Assembly (NCBI GenBank): GCA_016839055.1
Contig: JAEKNX010000003.1
Location: forward strand, 186,001 to 250,000
From: Spirochaetales bacterium
GTDB taxonomy: Bacteria > Spirochaetota > Spirochaetia > UBA9216
Direction of reading: 5' to 3'
DNA length: 64,000 bases
Position 1 is the first letter of the stretch. Each line of letters begins with the position of its first letter. Of the stretch, positions 1 through 8,159 are shown piece by piece. A program made the position numbers and the translations under genes. Under the pieces are notes generated by a model that did no database searches, was not told the origin of the DNA, and saw only the letters and a program-made list of their open reading frames with translations.

Positions 1-380
1 TAATCGAGCATAGACAGAACTATTTTATTGGCGTTCATACAGGACATCTCATTAATATAAATAAAACCGTCGGCAGTTGTTTCAACCCAACTCTGATACT
101 CTTCATCCATGATGTTATATAATTTTTTCAATCTTTCACGGCTAAGCTCAGTACGAAGATTGTGAACCGCCGAAAAAACAAAGATTGCAGCAGTTACAAG
201 CAGCACACCGAGGGTATAAGGCAGAAGAGTTTTCACAAGCTTTGCTGTATCGCCTCCAGATTTTGAAATCAGTTCAAGTTCGGGAATAAAATACAGAAAT
301 ACATAAGCACTCAGCATACCGAAAGACAGGATCGGCGGCAGGAGGTTTATAGATAGAATTTTGCTTATTTTCTTTTTCAT
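1..380 (-). CDS. Membrane sensor protein, N-terminal part (cut by window edge)
   Basis: The frame is open from the ATG at 380 to the window edge (126 codons visible). The translation begins MKKKISKILSINLLPPILSF and shows two hydrophobic helices, at about residues 8-30 and 47-67. A cytoplasmic stretch follows, with WVETTADGFIYIN near residue 101, which resembles the start of a PAS sensor domain. A membrane-anchored sensor (histidine kinase, cyclase or similar) is therefore likely, but the effector domain lies outside the window. No Shine-Dalgarno is visible; the promoter -10 ends only six bases before the ATG, so the mRNA may be leaderless. Confidence 0.6.
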   Translation of the reverse strand, partial: MKKKISKILSINLLPPILSFGMLSAYVFLYFIPELELISKSGGDTAKLVKTLLPYTLGVLLVTAAIFVFSAVHNLRTELSRERLKKLYNIMDEEYQSWVETTADGFIYINEMSCMNANKIVLSMLD

Positions 381-415
381 AATGTTATTGTTTACTCTTT
401 GACCCTTTTTTTCAA
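381..415 (-). promoter_or_regulatory. Sigma-70-type promoter of the sensor gene, leaderless geometry
   Basis: On the minus strand TTGAAA (415-410), a 17-base spacer and AACAAT (392-387) are followed by six bases and then the ATG. The expected transcription start coincides with the start codon. The stretch from about 416 to 615 holds no gene I can support. Confidence 0.45.
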
Positions 416-615
416 GCTGATTACATAAATATGATCCATTTTGACCCATCGGTTGAGACCTTTCTGTCAGCTATGTCATTTTGATACAATAGATAGAGAT
501 TACATCACTTTTCGTTGTTCTGCTTCTGAATATACGCGAAACAATTAAAGCAGTAAGTTGTTACACTATAAGGTTTTAATTTTTTGCTATGTTTTCATAT
601 CCAAGTCACTGTTTT

Positions 616-631
616 TGGCACACAACCTGCT
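616..631 (+). promoter_or_regulatory. Sigma-54 (-24/-12) promoter of the small heat-shock gene
   Basis: TGGCACACAACCTGCT matches the sigma-54 consensus TGGCACG-N4-TTGCW at nearly every conserved base. The invariant GG (617-618) and GC (629-630) are exactly ten bases apart. The expected start is near 642, giving a leader of about 34 bases with AAGGAG at 662-667. A TATATATAGT stretch just downstream could also serve as a sigma-70 -10, but I see no good -35. Confidence 0.6.
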
Positions 632-675
632 ATATATAGTAGTGAAAGAGAAAATTAACTTTAAGGAGTTTAGAT

Positions 676-1131
676 ATGACAACATTAACAACCTACAGAA
701 ACAAACCGGCAGGCGTCTTCAACGAGATGGACAGAATAATTGAGTCATACTTCGTCGGAAACAGCAGTCCAAAAACAGGACGATATCCAGCTGTTGATGT
801 CGTTGAAAAAGAGAAAACATTCGGACTCAGCATCGAACTGCCGGGTTACAGCAAGGATGATGTCGAGATAAAAATTGACAACAATCTCCTGACTATTTCG
901 GCAATTGAAGAAGAGAAGAAAGAAGAAAAGCAAGAACAAGAACAAGAGCAAGAGCAGCTGAGATATGTCATCAGAGAAAGAAACAGCAGAAGTTTTACAA
1001 GAACATTTGTTCTGCCCCGTGAGGTAGACAAAGATAATATAGATGCATCATTTGAGAACGGGCTTCTTTCACTTTCCATACCAAAGGTTCCTAAAGCCGT
1101 TCCGAAGAAGATCAACATTAAAGCCAAGTAA
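676..1131 (+). CDS. Small heat-shock protein, Hsp20/alpha-crystallin family
   Basis: This 151-residue protein is an ATP-independent holdase chaperone that binds unfolding proteins in the cytoplasm. The alpha-crystallin domain runs from about residue 38 to 145. It opens with PAVDVVEKEKTFGLSIELPG and ends with the family's GLLSLSIPK motif, followed by a KKINIK tail. The loop around residues 77-95 is unusually rich in Glu, Lys and Gln. AAGGAG lies eight bases before the ATG. The gene stands alone between a sigma-54-type promoter and a strong terminator, so it is a single-gene transcript. Heat-shock genes are more often under sigma-32, HrcA/CIRCE or HspR control, and I see no CIRCE element here. 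Confidence 0.93.
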   Translation: MTTLTTYRNKPAGVFNEMDRIIESYFVGNSSPKTGRYPAVDVVEKEKTFGLSIELPGYSKDDVEIKIDNNLLTISAIEEEKKEEKQEQEQEQEQLRYVIRERNSRSFTRTFVLPREVDKDNIDASFENGLLSLSIPKVPKAVPKKINIKAK

Positions 1132-1198
1132 TCGGCAAAATTTGCTCATTGGATAAAAGAAATCGGAAATTGCTTTTGTTCAATCCTCCTCCCAATTT

Positions 1199-1229
1199 AG
1201 ACCTTCCTTAAGTGGAAGGTCTTTTTTTT
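1199..1229 (+). terminator. Rho-independent terminator of the small heat-shock gene
   Basis: AGACCTTCC (1199-1207) and GGAAGGTCT (1214-1222) form a nine-pair stem with a six-base loop, followed by eight T. Confidence 0.9.
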
Positions 1230-1241
1230 ATTCAAAAAAAC

Positions 1242-2186
1242 CTACCGAAATACCCGTTGGAGAAAGACAGTTCCAAATCGTTCGAACGCCTCCCCGTATG
1301 TGCAATCTTTAGTATAGGAGAAGATGTCGTTTTCAACATAACGCCCGTCTGATTCCTTGAAATACATTATCGGATGCCTCAGTGCTCCCTCCATCTGCTC
1401 AAGCGAAACACCGTTTTTCAGAAGATAGCGTCCGAATGTGGTTTCCTTCAGCGAAATATGTTTTATTTCCCGGTCGAAGAGAAAGCCGGTTGAGTCCAGA
1501 AGCTCATCGAAGGGACCTTTTGAGTAGTGAAAAACCCTGCTCGACGGACTCAGAATATTTATTATTCCCTTCTCTGTCAGCTTCTCTTCAATCGCGTCGA
1601 TCATAAAGCTGATATCCGAATTCCTGCCGCTGGTTCTAAATACCATAACGGCGATATCTGTCTCGCGGTTATTCTTGTGAAGTAGTGCAGGGATATCATA
1701 ATTGAGAACAAAAATATCTTTAATCTTCTTGATGGACTGACCATTAACGTTCAGCATGCTTGACGGCTTAACCCAGGTCTTGAAAAGCGTTTCCTCGTCA
1801 ATTCCCAGCCGCTTCATGGCCTCAAAGGGACCGAGAATCTCAGCATTGTCAAACGAGCAGCGGTAATATGACTTGAAAACTTTCTTCATATGCTGGGTAA
1901 ACAACCTCTTGCCTTCTAAGGCAAAAAGAAGACGTATTCTGTAGTGGTGTTCAATCAATCCCTTGGCGGAAATAAAATCACCGGGAAGGTTTGCTAAATA
2001 GACAAGTTCAGCATTCTCATGTCCCGCCTCTGTCTCCCGGAGAGCTCCCATGATGAGACTCTCCACCTCGACACCGTTGGTCTCCGGCCGCAGATAAATA
2101 AAGACATCTCTGCAGCTCGCGCATCCGCTGGCTGGTGAAAATGGAATTAGAATAGAGGGTTTCCGTCCTTCCATAATTTCAATCAT
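1242..2186 (-). CDS. Conserved hypothetical protein, 314 residues
   Basis: I do not recognise this family. The protein has no signal peptide or membrane helix, so it is probably cytoplasmic. A CASC motif near residue 22 sits in a Gly/Ser-rich segment, and the rest alternates predicted helix and strand with many charged residues. The ATG at 2186 has CGGAG about nine bases upstream. A second in-frame ATG four codons later has no comparable site. The gene lies 54 bases downstream of the GH65 fusion gene on the same strand, so it may be the last gene of the alpha-glucoside operon. Nothing in its sequence suggests a sugar enzyme. Confidence 0.75.
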   Translation of the reverse strand: MIEIMEGRKPSILIPFSPASGCASCRDVFIYLRPETNGVEVESLIMGALRETEAGHENAELVYLANLPGDFISAKGLIEHHYRIRLLFALEGKRLFTQHMKKVFKSYYRCSFDNAEILGPFEAMKRLGIDEETLFKTWVKPSSMLNVNGQSIKKIKDIFVLNYDIPALLHKNNRETDIAVMVFRTSGRNSDISFMIDAIEEKLTEKGIINILSPSSRVFHYSKGPFDELLDSTGFLFDREIKHISLKETTFGRYLLKNGVSLEQMEGALRHPIMYFKESDGRYVENDIFSYTKDCTYGEAFERFGTVFLQRVFR

Positions 2187-2240
2187 AATACAACTCCGAT
2201 TAAAAAGCTAAAAAAAAATCAAGACAGCTCCCCGGACAAA

Positions 2241-5213
2241 TCAAGTCCGTTTCAGTTTTTTCCGCAACAGGGCATAATCGAGTTCATCCGTTGAACCCAG
2301 AACCCAATCCGCACCAGAGGCCGCAGGACCAATTCCGACTGAAAATATTCCCGCGGCCTTTAGTGCTGACACTCCGGCTTCGGCGTCTTCAACACCGGCA
2401 CAGTCGGAGGGTGAAAAACCAAGCTTCTCAGCAGCCAGGACGAATATTTCAGGATCAGGTTTCCCCTTCTCCAAGCTCGCCGCATCAATGATTATATCAA
2501 AACTATCGCTTAGTCCAAGGCCCTCTATCACCTCGGGAGCATTTTTACTAGCCGAGGCCAGGGCTATCTTAATATTATCAGACTTCAGTTCACCTATAAA
2601 ATCATTTATTCCCGAGAGGATATCACGTGGACTCATCCGCGAAATTAGTTCCCGGTAGTAATTGTTCTTTATTCCGGCAAGACGCTCTTTCTCGGCTTTC
2701 GGAAGGCTAATTCCGGAGAACTCGAGGATGATTTCAAGCGATTCGAGCCGCCCTATTCCGCGAAGTTTCTCATTAATTTCTCTTGAAAAAGAAAAACCTT
2801 CCTCCACGGCAAGCTTCTTCCACGCCAGATAGTGATATTCCGCCGAATCGGTTATCACCCCGTCCAGGTCGAAGATGACGGCCCGAAGCCTGGGGACAGT
2901 ACTGCAGACAAGCGAGCTGCCAATCTTAACCCTATGCTCAATTCCCCTGTGTTTTAATATAAGTTCATCCCCGCTTACCAGGGTATAAACGGCTTTTTTC
3001 CGGCTCATCTCCACCTGAAGGACAGACCCGCGGCTTAGAATCCTGAACTCAAGCCCGTTCCAGGCATCCGGAAGCCGTGGATCAAAGGATAAAATTCCTC
3101 CGGATTCCCTAAGCCCCGCGAATCCGTAAATTATCGACAGCCAACTTCCTCCCATTGCGGCAATATGCACCCCGTCTGCTACATTTAAATTGATATCATC
3201 GAGATCCATCCGGACTGTCTTCACAAAATAGTCATAAGCCTCCGAATGCCTGCCGAGTTCGGATGCCATTATACTCTGAATACATGGAGATAGAGACGAG
3301 TCACCTGTTGTCAACGGATTATAGTAGTCGAAATCACGCATCTTCTGGATTCTGGTAAATCTGCCGCTAAGGAGAAAATTCGCAAGCACAACATCCGGCT
3401 GTTTAAGCACCTGATGACGGTAGATTACAAGGGGATGATAATGCAAAAGCAGAGGATACTTCTCCGGCGGGGTCCCTGTAAAATCCCAGAGCTCCTTCTG
3501 CATGAAAGAGTCGTCCTGAGAATGGACCGCAAGCTCCGCATCATAGGGCAGATACATAAGCTCCGCGGCCTTCCTCCAGAGTTCGGGTTCGTCTTCGGCC
3601 AGTCCGAGCCTTATGGAAAATGCGGCATACCAGGCGGGGTCTTCTGTTCTCAAGCCATTAATTACATCACAGGAATATTCAAGATTATTAGCCGCCATAA
3701 TATTTGTGAAATAGTTATTATTCACAATCGCGGTATATTCATCAGGGCCGGTTACCGAGTTTATCCGAAACCTGCCGTCTTCTTTTCCGAAGAAACCGAG
3801 GCTCATCCATAGTCTGGACGTCTCGACGAGAATTTCAGCACCGGAACTCTTTAAAAAATCGAAGTCTCCGCTTGACGAGGTATATTGCTGAATACCGTAG
3901 GCTATATCTGCATTGATATGATACTGAGCGGTGCCGGCCGGAAAATAGGCTGAGGCTTCAACCCCATTAATTGTACGCCAGGGAAACAGAGCACCCTTTT
4001 CACTTAGAACTTCCGCACGTTTCCGTGCCTGATCAAGAATGCTGTACCGGTATTGCAACAGCTCACGTGCTATTTCCGGAAAGTTATAAGTAAAAAATGG
4101 AATTACATATATCTCAGTATCCCAGAAATAATGCCCCTCATATCCTTCGCCGCTTAGCCCCTTAGCGGCGATATTTCGTCTGCCATCCCGCCCAGCTGAC
4201 TGATATAGAGCGAAAATATTGTATCTAATTCCCTGCTGCTGAAAATCCTCTCCATCAATTACAACATCGGCGGTATCCCAGAAACGCTTCATATGCTCCC
4301 TCTGCTCCCGGAGAATTTCCTCTCCTCCGTCATTTTCAGCCCTGGAAAGCTCAGAGGACACTAGTTCGGCGATATCCCCTGAATGAGCCTCAATGGAACT
4401 GTAATAGGCAATGTATTTATCAAGCTTAAAAGTCCTCTCATCCGAAAGATCTCCTTCAAAAGTAAAGTCTATCCTGTCCTGATGAACCTCCGCCGAAATC
4501 TGCCGAAGGCCCTGAAGTGGGATATTGGAGACTCCGGTTCCGAGGCTCAGAGCGCTGTTTACTGTCCGCTGGTAGAGAGCAGCCCTGCCGCCCACTATTT
4601 TCTTGTCGACACATTCAAGCGGCAGATGGACAAACCCGGCCCCCGTCCGAGGATCGCTTTTCCGGTTTTTATGACTCACCGTCCCGGTATAACAGCTTGA
4701 GATCATCCGGATTCGCCGGGCGCCGGTGACCTCGGAAATACTGCAGCTTATAAGAGCAAGATGCTGCCTGGAAAATGAGACACATCTTATACTGCGGAAC
4801 CTCATCCTGCGGCCTTCCGGCGACTCCCACAGAAGCTCACGGCTAAGCAGTCCTTCCTTCATCATCAGGGAACGTTCATACTCCAGGATCCGCCCGTTGT
4901 CGAGACAGAACGGCTCATCATCAAGATAGATCCTTATCTCGGTGGAGTCTGGGAGATTTAGCATCACCTGCCGTTCTTCCGGAAAACCGTAGGCTGATTC
5001 CGCATAGAGCTGGGGACCCGTCTCGTAGAATCCATTTATAAAGGTTCCCTTATGGGAATCCAGGCTTCCTCCGGTGGTCTCCGCCAATCCTCCCCTCATT
5101 CCAAGATAACCGTTTCCGATAAAAAATATCGACGCGTTTTTTTCCAGATCCTCAGGTTGGTATTTATTCTCAATAATACTCCAGACATCGGGGGGAAATT
5201 TATTATCCTGCAT
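2241..5213 (-). CDS. GH65 glycoside phosphorylase fused to beta-phosphoglucomutase
   Basis: This cytoplasmic fusion of 990 residues couples two consecutive reactions. The N-terminal part (about 1-755) is a GH65 phosphorylase (maltose, trehalose, kojibiose or nigerose type), which splits an alpha-glucosyl disaccharide with phosphate to give beta-glucose-1-phosphate. The C-terminal part (about 775-990) is a HAD-family beta-phosphoglucomutase that turns that product into glucose-6-phosphate. The GH65 signature GPDEYTAIVNNNY carries the general-acid Glu near residue 491. The mutase starts at FDLDGVITDSAEYHYLAWK, with the nucleophile Asp near 782. The start was chosen at the ATG at 5213, preceded by AAGGAG; 16 further in-frame residues upstream would have no ribosome site. 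The gene lies 13 bases after the GH13 gene. The exact disaccharide cannot be told from sequence by eye. Confidence 0.92.
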   Translation of the reverse strand: MQDNKFPPDVWSIIENKYQPEDLEKNASIFFIGNGYLGMRGGLAETTGGSLDSHKGTFINGFYETGPQLYAESAYGFPEERQVMLNLPDSTEIRIYLDDEPFCLDNGRILEYERSLMMKEGLLSRELLWESPEGRRMRFRSIRCVSFSRQHLALISCSISEVTGARRIRMISSCYTGTVSHKNRKSDPRTGAGFVHLPLECVDKKIVGGRAALYQRTVNSALSLGTGVSNIPLQGLRQISAEVHQDRIDFTFEGDLSDERTFKLDKYIAYYSSIEAHSGDIAELVSSELSRAENDGGEEILREQREHMKRFWDTADVVIDGEDFQQQGIRYNIFALYQSAGRDGRRNIAAKGLSGEGYEGHYFWDTEIYVIPFFTYNFPEIARELLQYRYSILDQARKRAEVLSEKGALFPWRTINGVEASAYFPAGTAQYHINADIAYGIQQYTSSSGDFDFLKSSGAEILVETSRLWMSLGFFGKEDGRFRINSVTGPDEYTAIVNNNYFTNIMAANNLEYSCDVINGLRTEDPAWYAAFSIRLGLAEDEPELWRKAAELMYLPYDAELAVHSQDDSFMQKELWDFTGTPPEKYPLLLHYHPLVIYRHQVLKQPDVVLANFLLSGRFTRIQKMRDFDYYNPLTTGDSSLSPCIQSIMASELGRHSEAYDYFVKTVRMDLDDINLNVADGVHIAAMGGSWLSIIYGFAGLRESGGILSFDPRLPDAWNGLEFRILSRGSVLQVEMSRKKAVYTLVSGDELILKHRGIEHRVKIGSSLVCSTVPRLRAVIFDLDGVITDSAEYHYLAWKKLAVEEGFSFSREINEKLRGIGRLESLEIILEFSGISLPKAEKERLAGIKNNYYRELISRMSPRDILSGINDFIGELKSDNIKIALASASKNAPEVIEGLGLSDSFDIIIDAASLEKGKPDPEIFVLAAEKLGFSPSDCAGVEDAEAGVSALKAAGIFSVGIGPAASGADWVLGSTDELDYALLRKKLKRT

Positions 5214-5226
5214 AGAGTTCTTCTCC

Positions 5227-6933
5227 TTATTTATCCTGGTTCCAATATATCCTTGCCTCAAACGGACGAATCATCTTAACTGATCCTGTCCCAGGGGCTG
5301 GATAATTGCAGATCCCGAGTTTCATTCGGCCCGGTTCATCAGGGTCAAAACCCTTCCCCGGATACAACTCAACCTCTTCACCGCTGAAATTCAGAATTAC
5401 TAGAATGCTTTCATCTTCAAAAAGACGACGGTAGATAAAAAGCCGGCTATCATCTGGAAGCAGGTGAACATATTCGCCGTACACGAGGCAGAGATTCCGC
5501 TTTCTTACTCCAACAAGCTCCTTAAAGTATTTGATAATTGAATCCGGGGTTGCCAGATCCGCCTCAACATTTATCTCCTTCCAGCTTCGTGCCAGATTTA
5601 TCCATGGCCGGCCAGTTGAAAAACCCGCATTCTTTCCGGCCGTCCACTGCATCGGGGTCCGGGAATTGTCACGGCCCATGCGTGCATAAGCAGCCAAGGC
5701 CTTCTCAAGATCCCCTCCGCTCTCTTTGATTTCCTGATTATGGTTGATGATTTCCACATCACGGTATTCACTGATATCGGTGAACCCGGAATTAATCATC
5801 CCGATCTCTTCACCCTGATAAATGTAGGGAGTACCCTCGAGAGTCAGGAGAAACGTTAAAAGCATCTTGGCTGATTCAACGCGGAATTCCTTGTCGTCTC
5901 CAAAACGGGAAACGGACCTTGGCTGATCATGGTTCATCAGATAATTGCTGTTCCAGCCTCTGCCGTGAAGTCCAGTCTGCCATTTTGAGATGATACTCTT
6001 GAATTTTACGAGATCTAATTCAAGGCCTTCCCATTTATTATCAATGCCATGGTCGACACCCATATGCTCAAACTGGAAGAGCATATTCAGCTGTTTTGCC
6101 TCGGGAGAGGTATATTCAACCGCCAATTCGGGCGCCACAAGGGGACATTCGCCTACCGACATGATGTCATAACGGCTCAGAACCTTTTCATTCATCTCTC
6201 TGAGATAATCATGAATATGCGGACCGTTTGTGAAATATCGGCCCGCATAATGCAGCTTGCCGTCATCCACACTGCTAACCGAAGGAAAACCGGGAACCTT
6301 CGAGATCATATTGATCGTATCCATACGGAACCCGTCTATGCCCTTGTCGAGCCACCATCTCATCATTGTAAAAACATCTTCCCTGACCTTCTCATTCTCC
6401 CAGTTAAGATCAGGCTGCTTTCCGGTAAACAGATGAAGGTAGTACTGCTCTGTCTGAGAATCCCAGGTCCAGGCCGGACCCGAGAAATGCGAGCCCCAGT
6501 CATTCGGCCTTTTTCCACCCTCGGCATCCCGCCAGATATAGTAGTCCCGGTACTTGCTCTCCCGGGAAGCTCTCGAACTTACAAACCATTGGTGCTCATC
6601 AGAGGTATGATTGACGACTAGATCCATTATCATCCTGAGTCCGCGCCTGTGCATCTCCGCGAGTAGATCTTCCCAATCGCTCATCGTACCGAATTCCTGC
6701 ATTATTTCAAAATAATTACTTATATCATAACCGTTGTCATCATTAGGGGACGCATAAACCGGATTCAGCCAGACTACATCCACTCCAAGTGATTTGATGT
6801 AGTCAAGCTTTTCAGTTATTCCCTTAAGATCACCTATCCCGTCTCCGTTTGAGTCAAAGAAACTTCGAGGGTATACCTGATAGACAACAGCTTCCTTCCA
6901 CCACTTCCTGTCCATGCAAACTTGTGCATTCAC
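5227..6933 (-). CDS. GH13 alpha-glucosidase (oligo-1,6-glucosidase/maltase type)
   Basis: This intracellular exo-glucosidase of 568 residues has the usual length of the GH13 oligo-1,6-glucosidase/TreC/MalL group. WWKEAVVYQVYPRSF marks the start of the TIM barrel. Conserved regions are DLVVNHTSDEH, GFRMDTIN (nucleophile Asp near residue 204), MSVGEC (acid/base Glu near 257) and NHDQPR near 334. The residue after the nucleophile is Thr rather than the Val typical of strict alpha-1,6 enzymes, which hints at alpha-1,4 or broader activity (an inference from family studies). The start is GTG: AGGAGG lies eight bases upstream and overlaps the end of the lacI-type gene. An operator-like sequence lies inside its first codons. 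Confidence 0.93.
   Translation of the reverse strand: MNAQVCMDRKWWKEAVVYQVYPRSFFDSNGDGIGDLKGITEKLDYIKSLGVDVVWLNPVYASPNDDNGYDISNYFEIMQEFGTMSDWEDLLAEMHRRGLRMIMDLVVNHTSDEHQWFVSSRASRESKYRDYYIWRDAEGGKRPNDWGSHFSGPAWTWDSQTEQYYLHLFTGKQPDLNWENEKVREDVFTMMRWWLDKGIDGFRMDTINMISKVPGFPSVSSVDDGKLHYAGRYFTNGPHIHDYLREMNEKVLSRYDIMSVGECPLVAPELAVEYTSPEAKQLNMLFQFEHMGVDHGIDNKWEGLELDLVKFKSIISKWQTGLHGRGWNSNYLMNHDQPRSVSRFGDDKEFRVESAKMLLTFLLTLEGTPYIYQGEEIGMINSGFTDISEYRDVEIINHNQEIKESGGDLEKALAAYARMGRDNSRTPMQWTAGKNAGFSTGRPWINLARSWKEINVEADLATPDSIIKYFKELVGVRKRNLCLVYGEYVHLLPDDSRLFIYRRLFEDESILVILNFSGEEVELYPGKGFDPDEPGRMKLGICNYPAPGTGSVKMIRPFEARIYWNQDK
6915..6928 (-). promoter_or_regulatory. Second LacI-type operator-like site at the start of the GH13 gene
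   Basis: TGCAAACTTGTGCA differs by one base from the operator-like TGCAAACGTGTGCA at 7978-7991. It lies within codons 2-7 of the GH13 gene. The central CG typical of LacI-family operators is lost, so it may be a weaker site or a chance resemblance. Confidence 0.35.
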
Positions 6934-6945
6934 TATGTTTTCCTC

Positions 6946-7965
6946 CTATACAACACAAGACTCCCTAATTAGAAGACTCGGCTCAATAACCATCTGAACC
7001 ATTTCCGAACCTTCATCCTTATTGATCAACTCAATAAGTCTGCAGCATGCAATCTCAGCATGTCTTTCCCTCGGCTGATGAATGGTCGTGAGTCTCGGTT
7101 TAAAAAAATAATTTATATCAACATCGTCATAACCTACAACGGCTATCTCCTGGGGAATCTTTATTCCCAATTCCTTCATTGCCTCTATGGCACCGATGGC
7201 AATCATGTCGGCCTGCGCAAATATCCCGTCAATTCTGGTCAGAAGCTTCCTGTTTTCCATTACAAAATTATATCCGTAATCAAATCCGCTTATCCCGTAA
7301 AAGATATTCTCTTCTTTCGGCTCAATTCCCCGCCCGGCGAGGGCGGCCTTATAGCCCCTGACCCTCTCATTAAACTCATAAACTCCTCCGGCCTGTGTCA
7401 GACAGAGAATCTCTCTGCAGCCGGCATCAAGCAGACATTCGGCGGCCAGGTAACCGCCCTTGAAATTGTCGGGGTACACGTAGTTAATATTCCCCTGAAG
7501 TTCGTTCTGCCACTTGAAATGCAGAGAAACGAAGGGAAGACCGGATTCAGTCAATATCTTCCAGTCATCTCTATCAATATCCTGAATAACCAGTAGTAGC
7601 CCGTCAACCTTTCGCTGCTGAATAAGCTTGCGTATGTTGCTGCGGCCGGTTTTTGGGTTCTTAGGGAAGGTAATGATGCTGTCATACTGATAATCTTCGA
7701 TGGTATAGCGAATGCTGTTCATCAGACTTCCAAGATACTGCAGATTGCGGTATGCATCGTTGAGTGCTGGTACGATAACCCCAATTGTCCCTGTTTTCTT
7801 GGTAATAAGACCTCGAGCGCTGGCATTTGGCTCAAAACTATGCTCTTTTGCCAGTTCCAGGACCCGCTTCTTGGTCTCTTCCGAAATGAGGGGGCTATCG
7901 TTGATACTGCGGGATACTGTGGAGTGGTTCAATCCTGCAATTTTCGCAAGTTCTTTTATAGTCAA
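6946..7965 (-). CDS. LacI/GalR-family repressor of the alpha-glucoside operon
   Basis: The N-terminal helix-turn-helix begins TIKELAKIAGLNHSTVSRSI, and a hinge helix around NASARGLITKKTGTIGVIVP leads into a periplasmic-binding-like sugar domain that fills the rest. The frame could start at an ATG at 7992, giving 348 residues. However, the predicted promoter puts the transcript start near 7988, downstream of that ATG. A TTG at 7965 with TGGAG just upstream gives the canonical LacI N-terminus (M-TIKELAK), so I chose it (339 residues). The gene is first in the operon with the GH13 and GH65 genes, and it probably represses itself and the operon until an alpha-glucoside binds. Confidence 0.9.
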   Translation of the reverse strand: MTIKELAKIAGLNHSTVSRSINDSPLISEETKKRVLELAKEHSFEPNASARGLITKKTGTIGVIVPALNDAYRNLQYLGSLMNSIRYTIEDYQYDSIITFPKNPKTGRSNIRKLIQQRKVDGLLLVIQDIDRDDWKILTESGLPFVSLHFKWQNELQGNINYVYPDNFKGGYLAAECLLDAGCREILCLTQAGGVYEFNERVRGYKAALAGRGIEPKEENIFYGISGFDYGYNFVMENRKLLTRIDGIFAQADMIAIGAIEAMKELGIKIPQEIAVVGYDDVDINYFFKPRLTTIHQPRERHAEIACCRLIELINKDEGSEMVQMVIEPSLLIRESCVV

Positions 7966-7977
7966 TAAATTCTCCAA

Positions 7978-8023
7978 TGCAAACGTGTGCATGAATTGTA
8001 AACCCGGCCAAATCGCCTGTCAA
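7978..8023 (-). promoter_or_regulatory. Consensus sigma-70 promoter with overlapping LacI operator
   Basis: On the minus strand TTGACA (8023-8018), a 17-base spacer and TACAAT (8000-7995) form a near-perfect promoter. The near-palindrome TGCACACGTTTGCA (7991-7978) with central CG, typical of LacI-family operators, covers the expected start at about 7988. Binding there would block RNA polymerase, giving autorepression and repression of the downstream glucosidase genes. Confidence 0.7.
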
Positions 8024-8159
8024 CGCCGGAGGAGTAAAATACTGAAATTTACATTAAATTATAACCTATTGAAAAAAGATGCCGGCACATATTCAGGAGT
8101 AGCGCATCTGAATATATGCCGGCAAAAACATGAAGATACAGGCAACTTCAAGGAACTGC

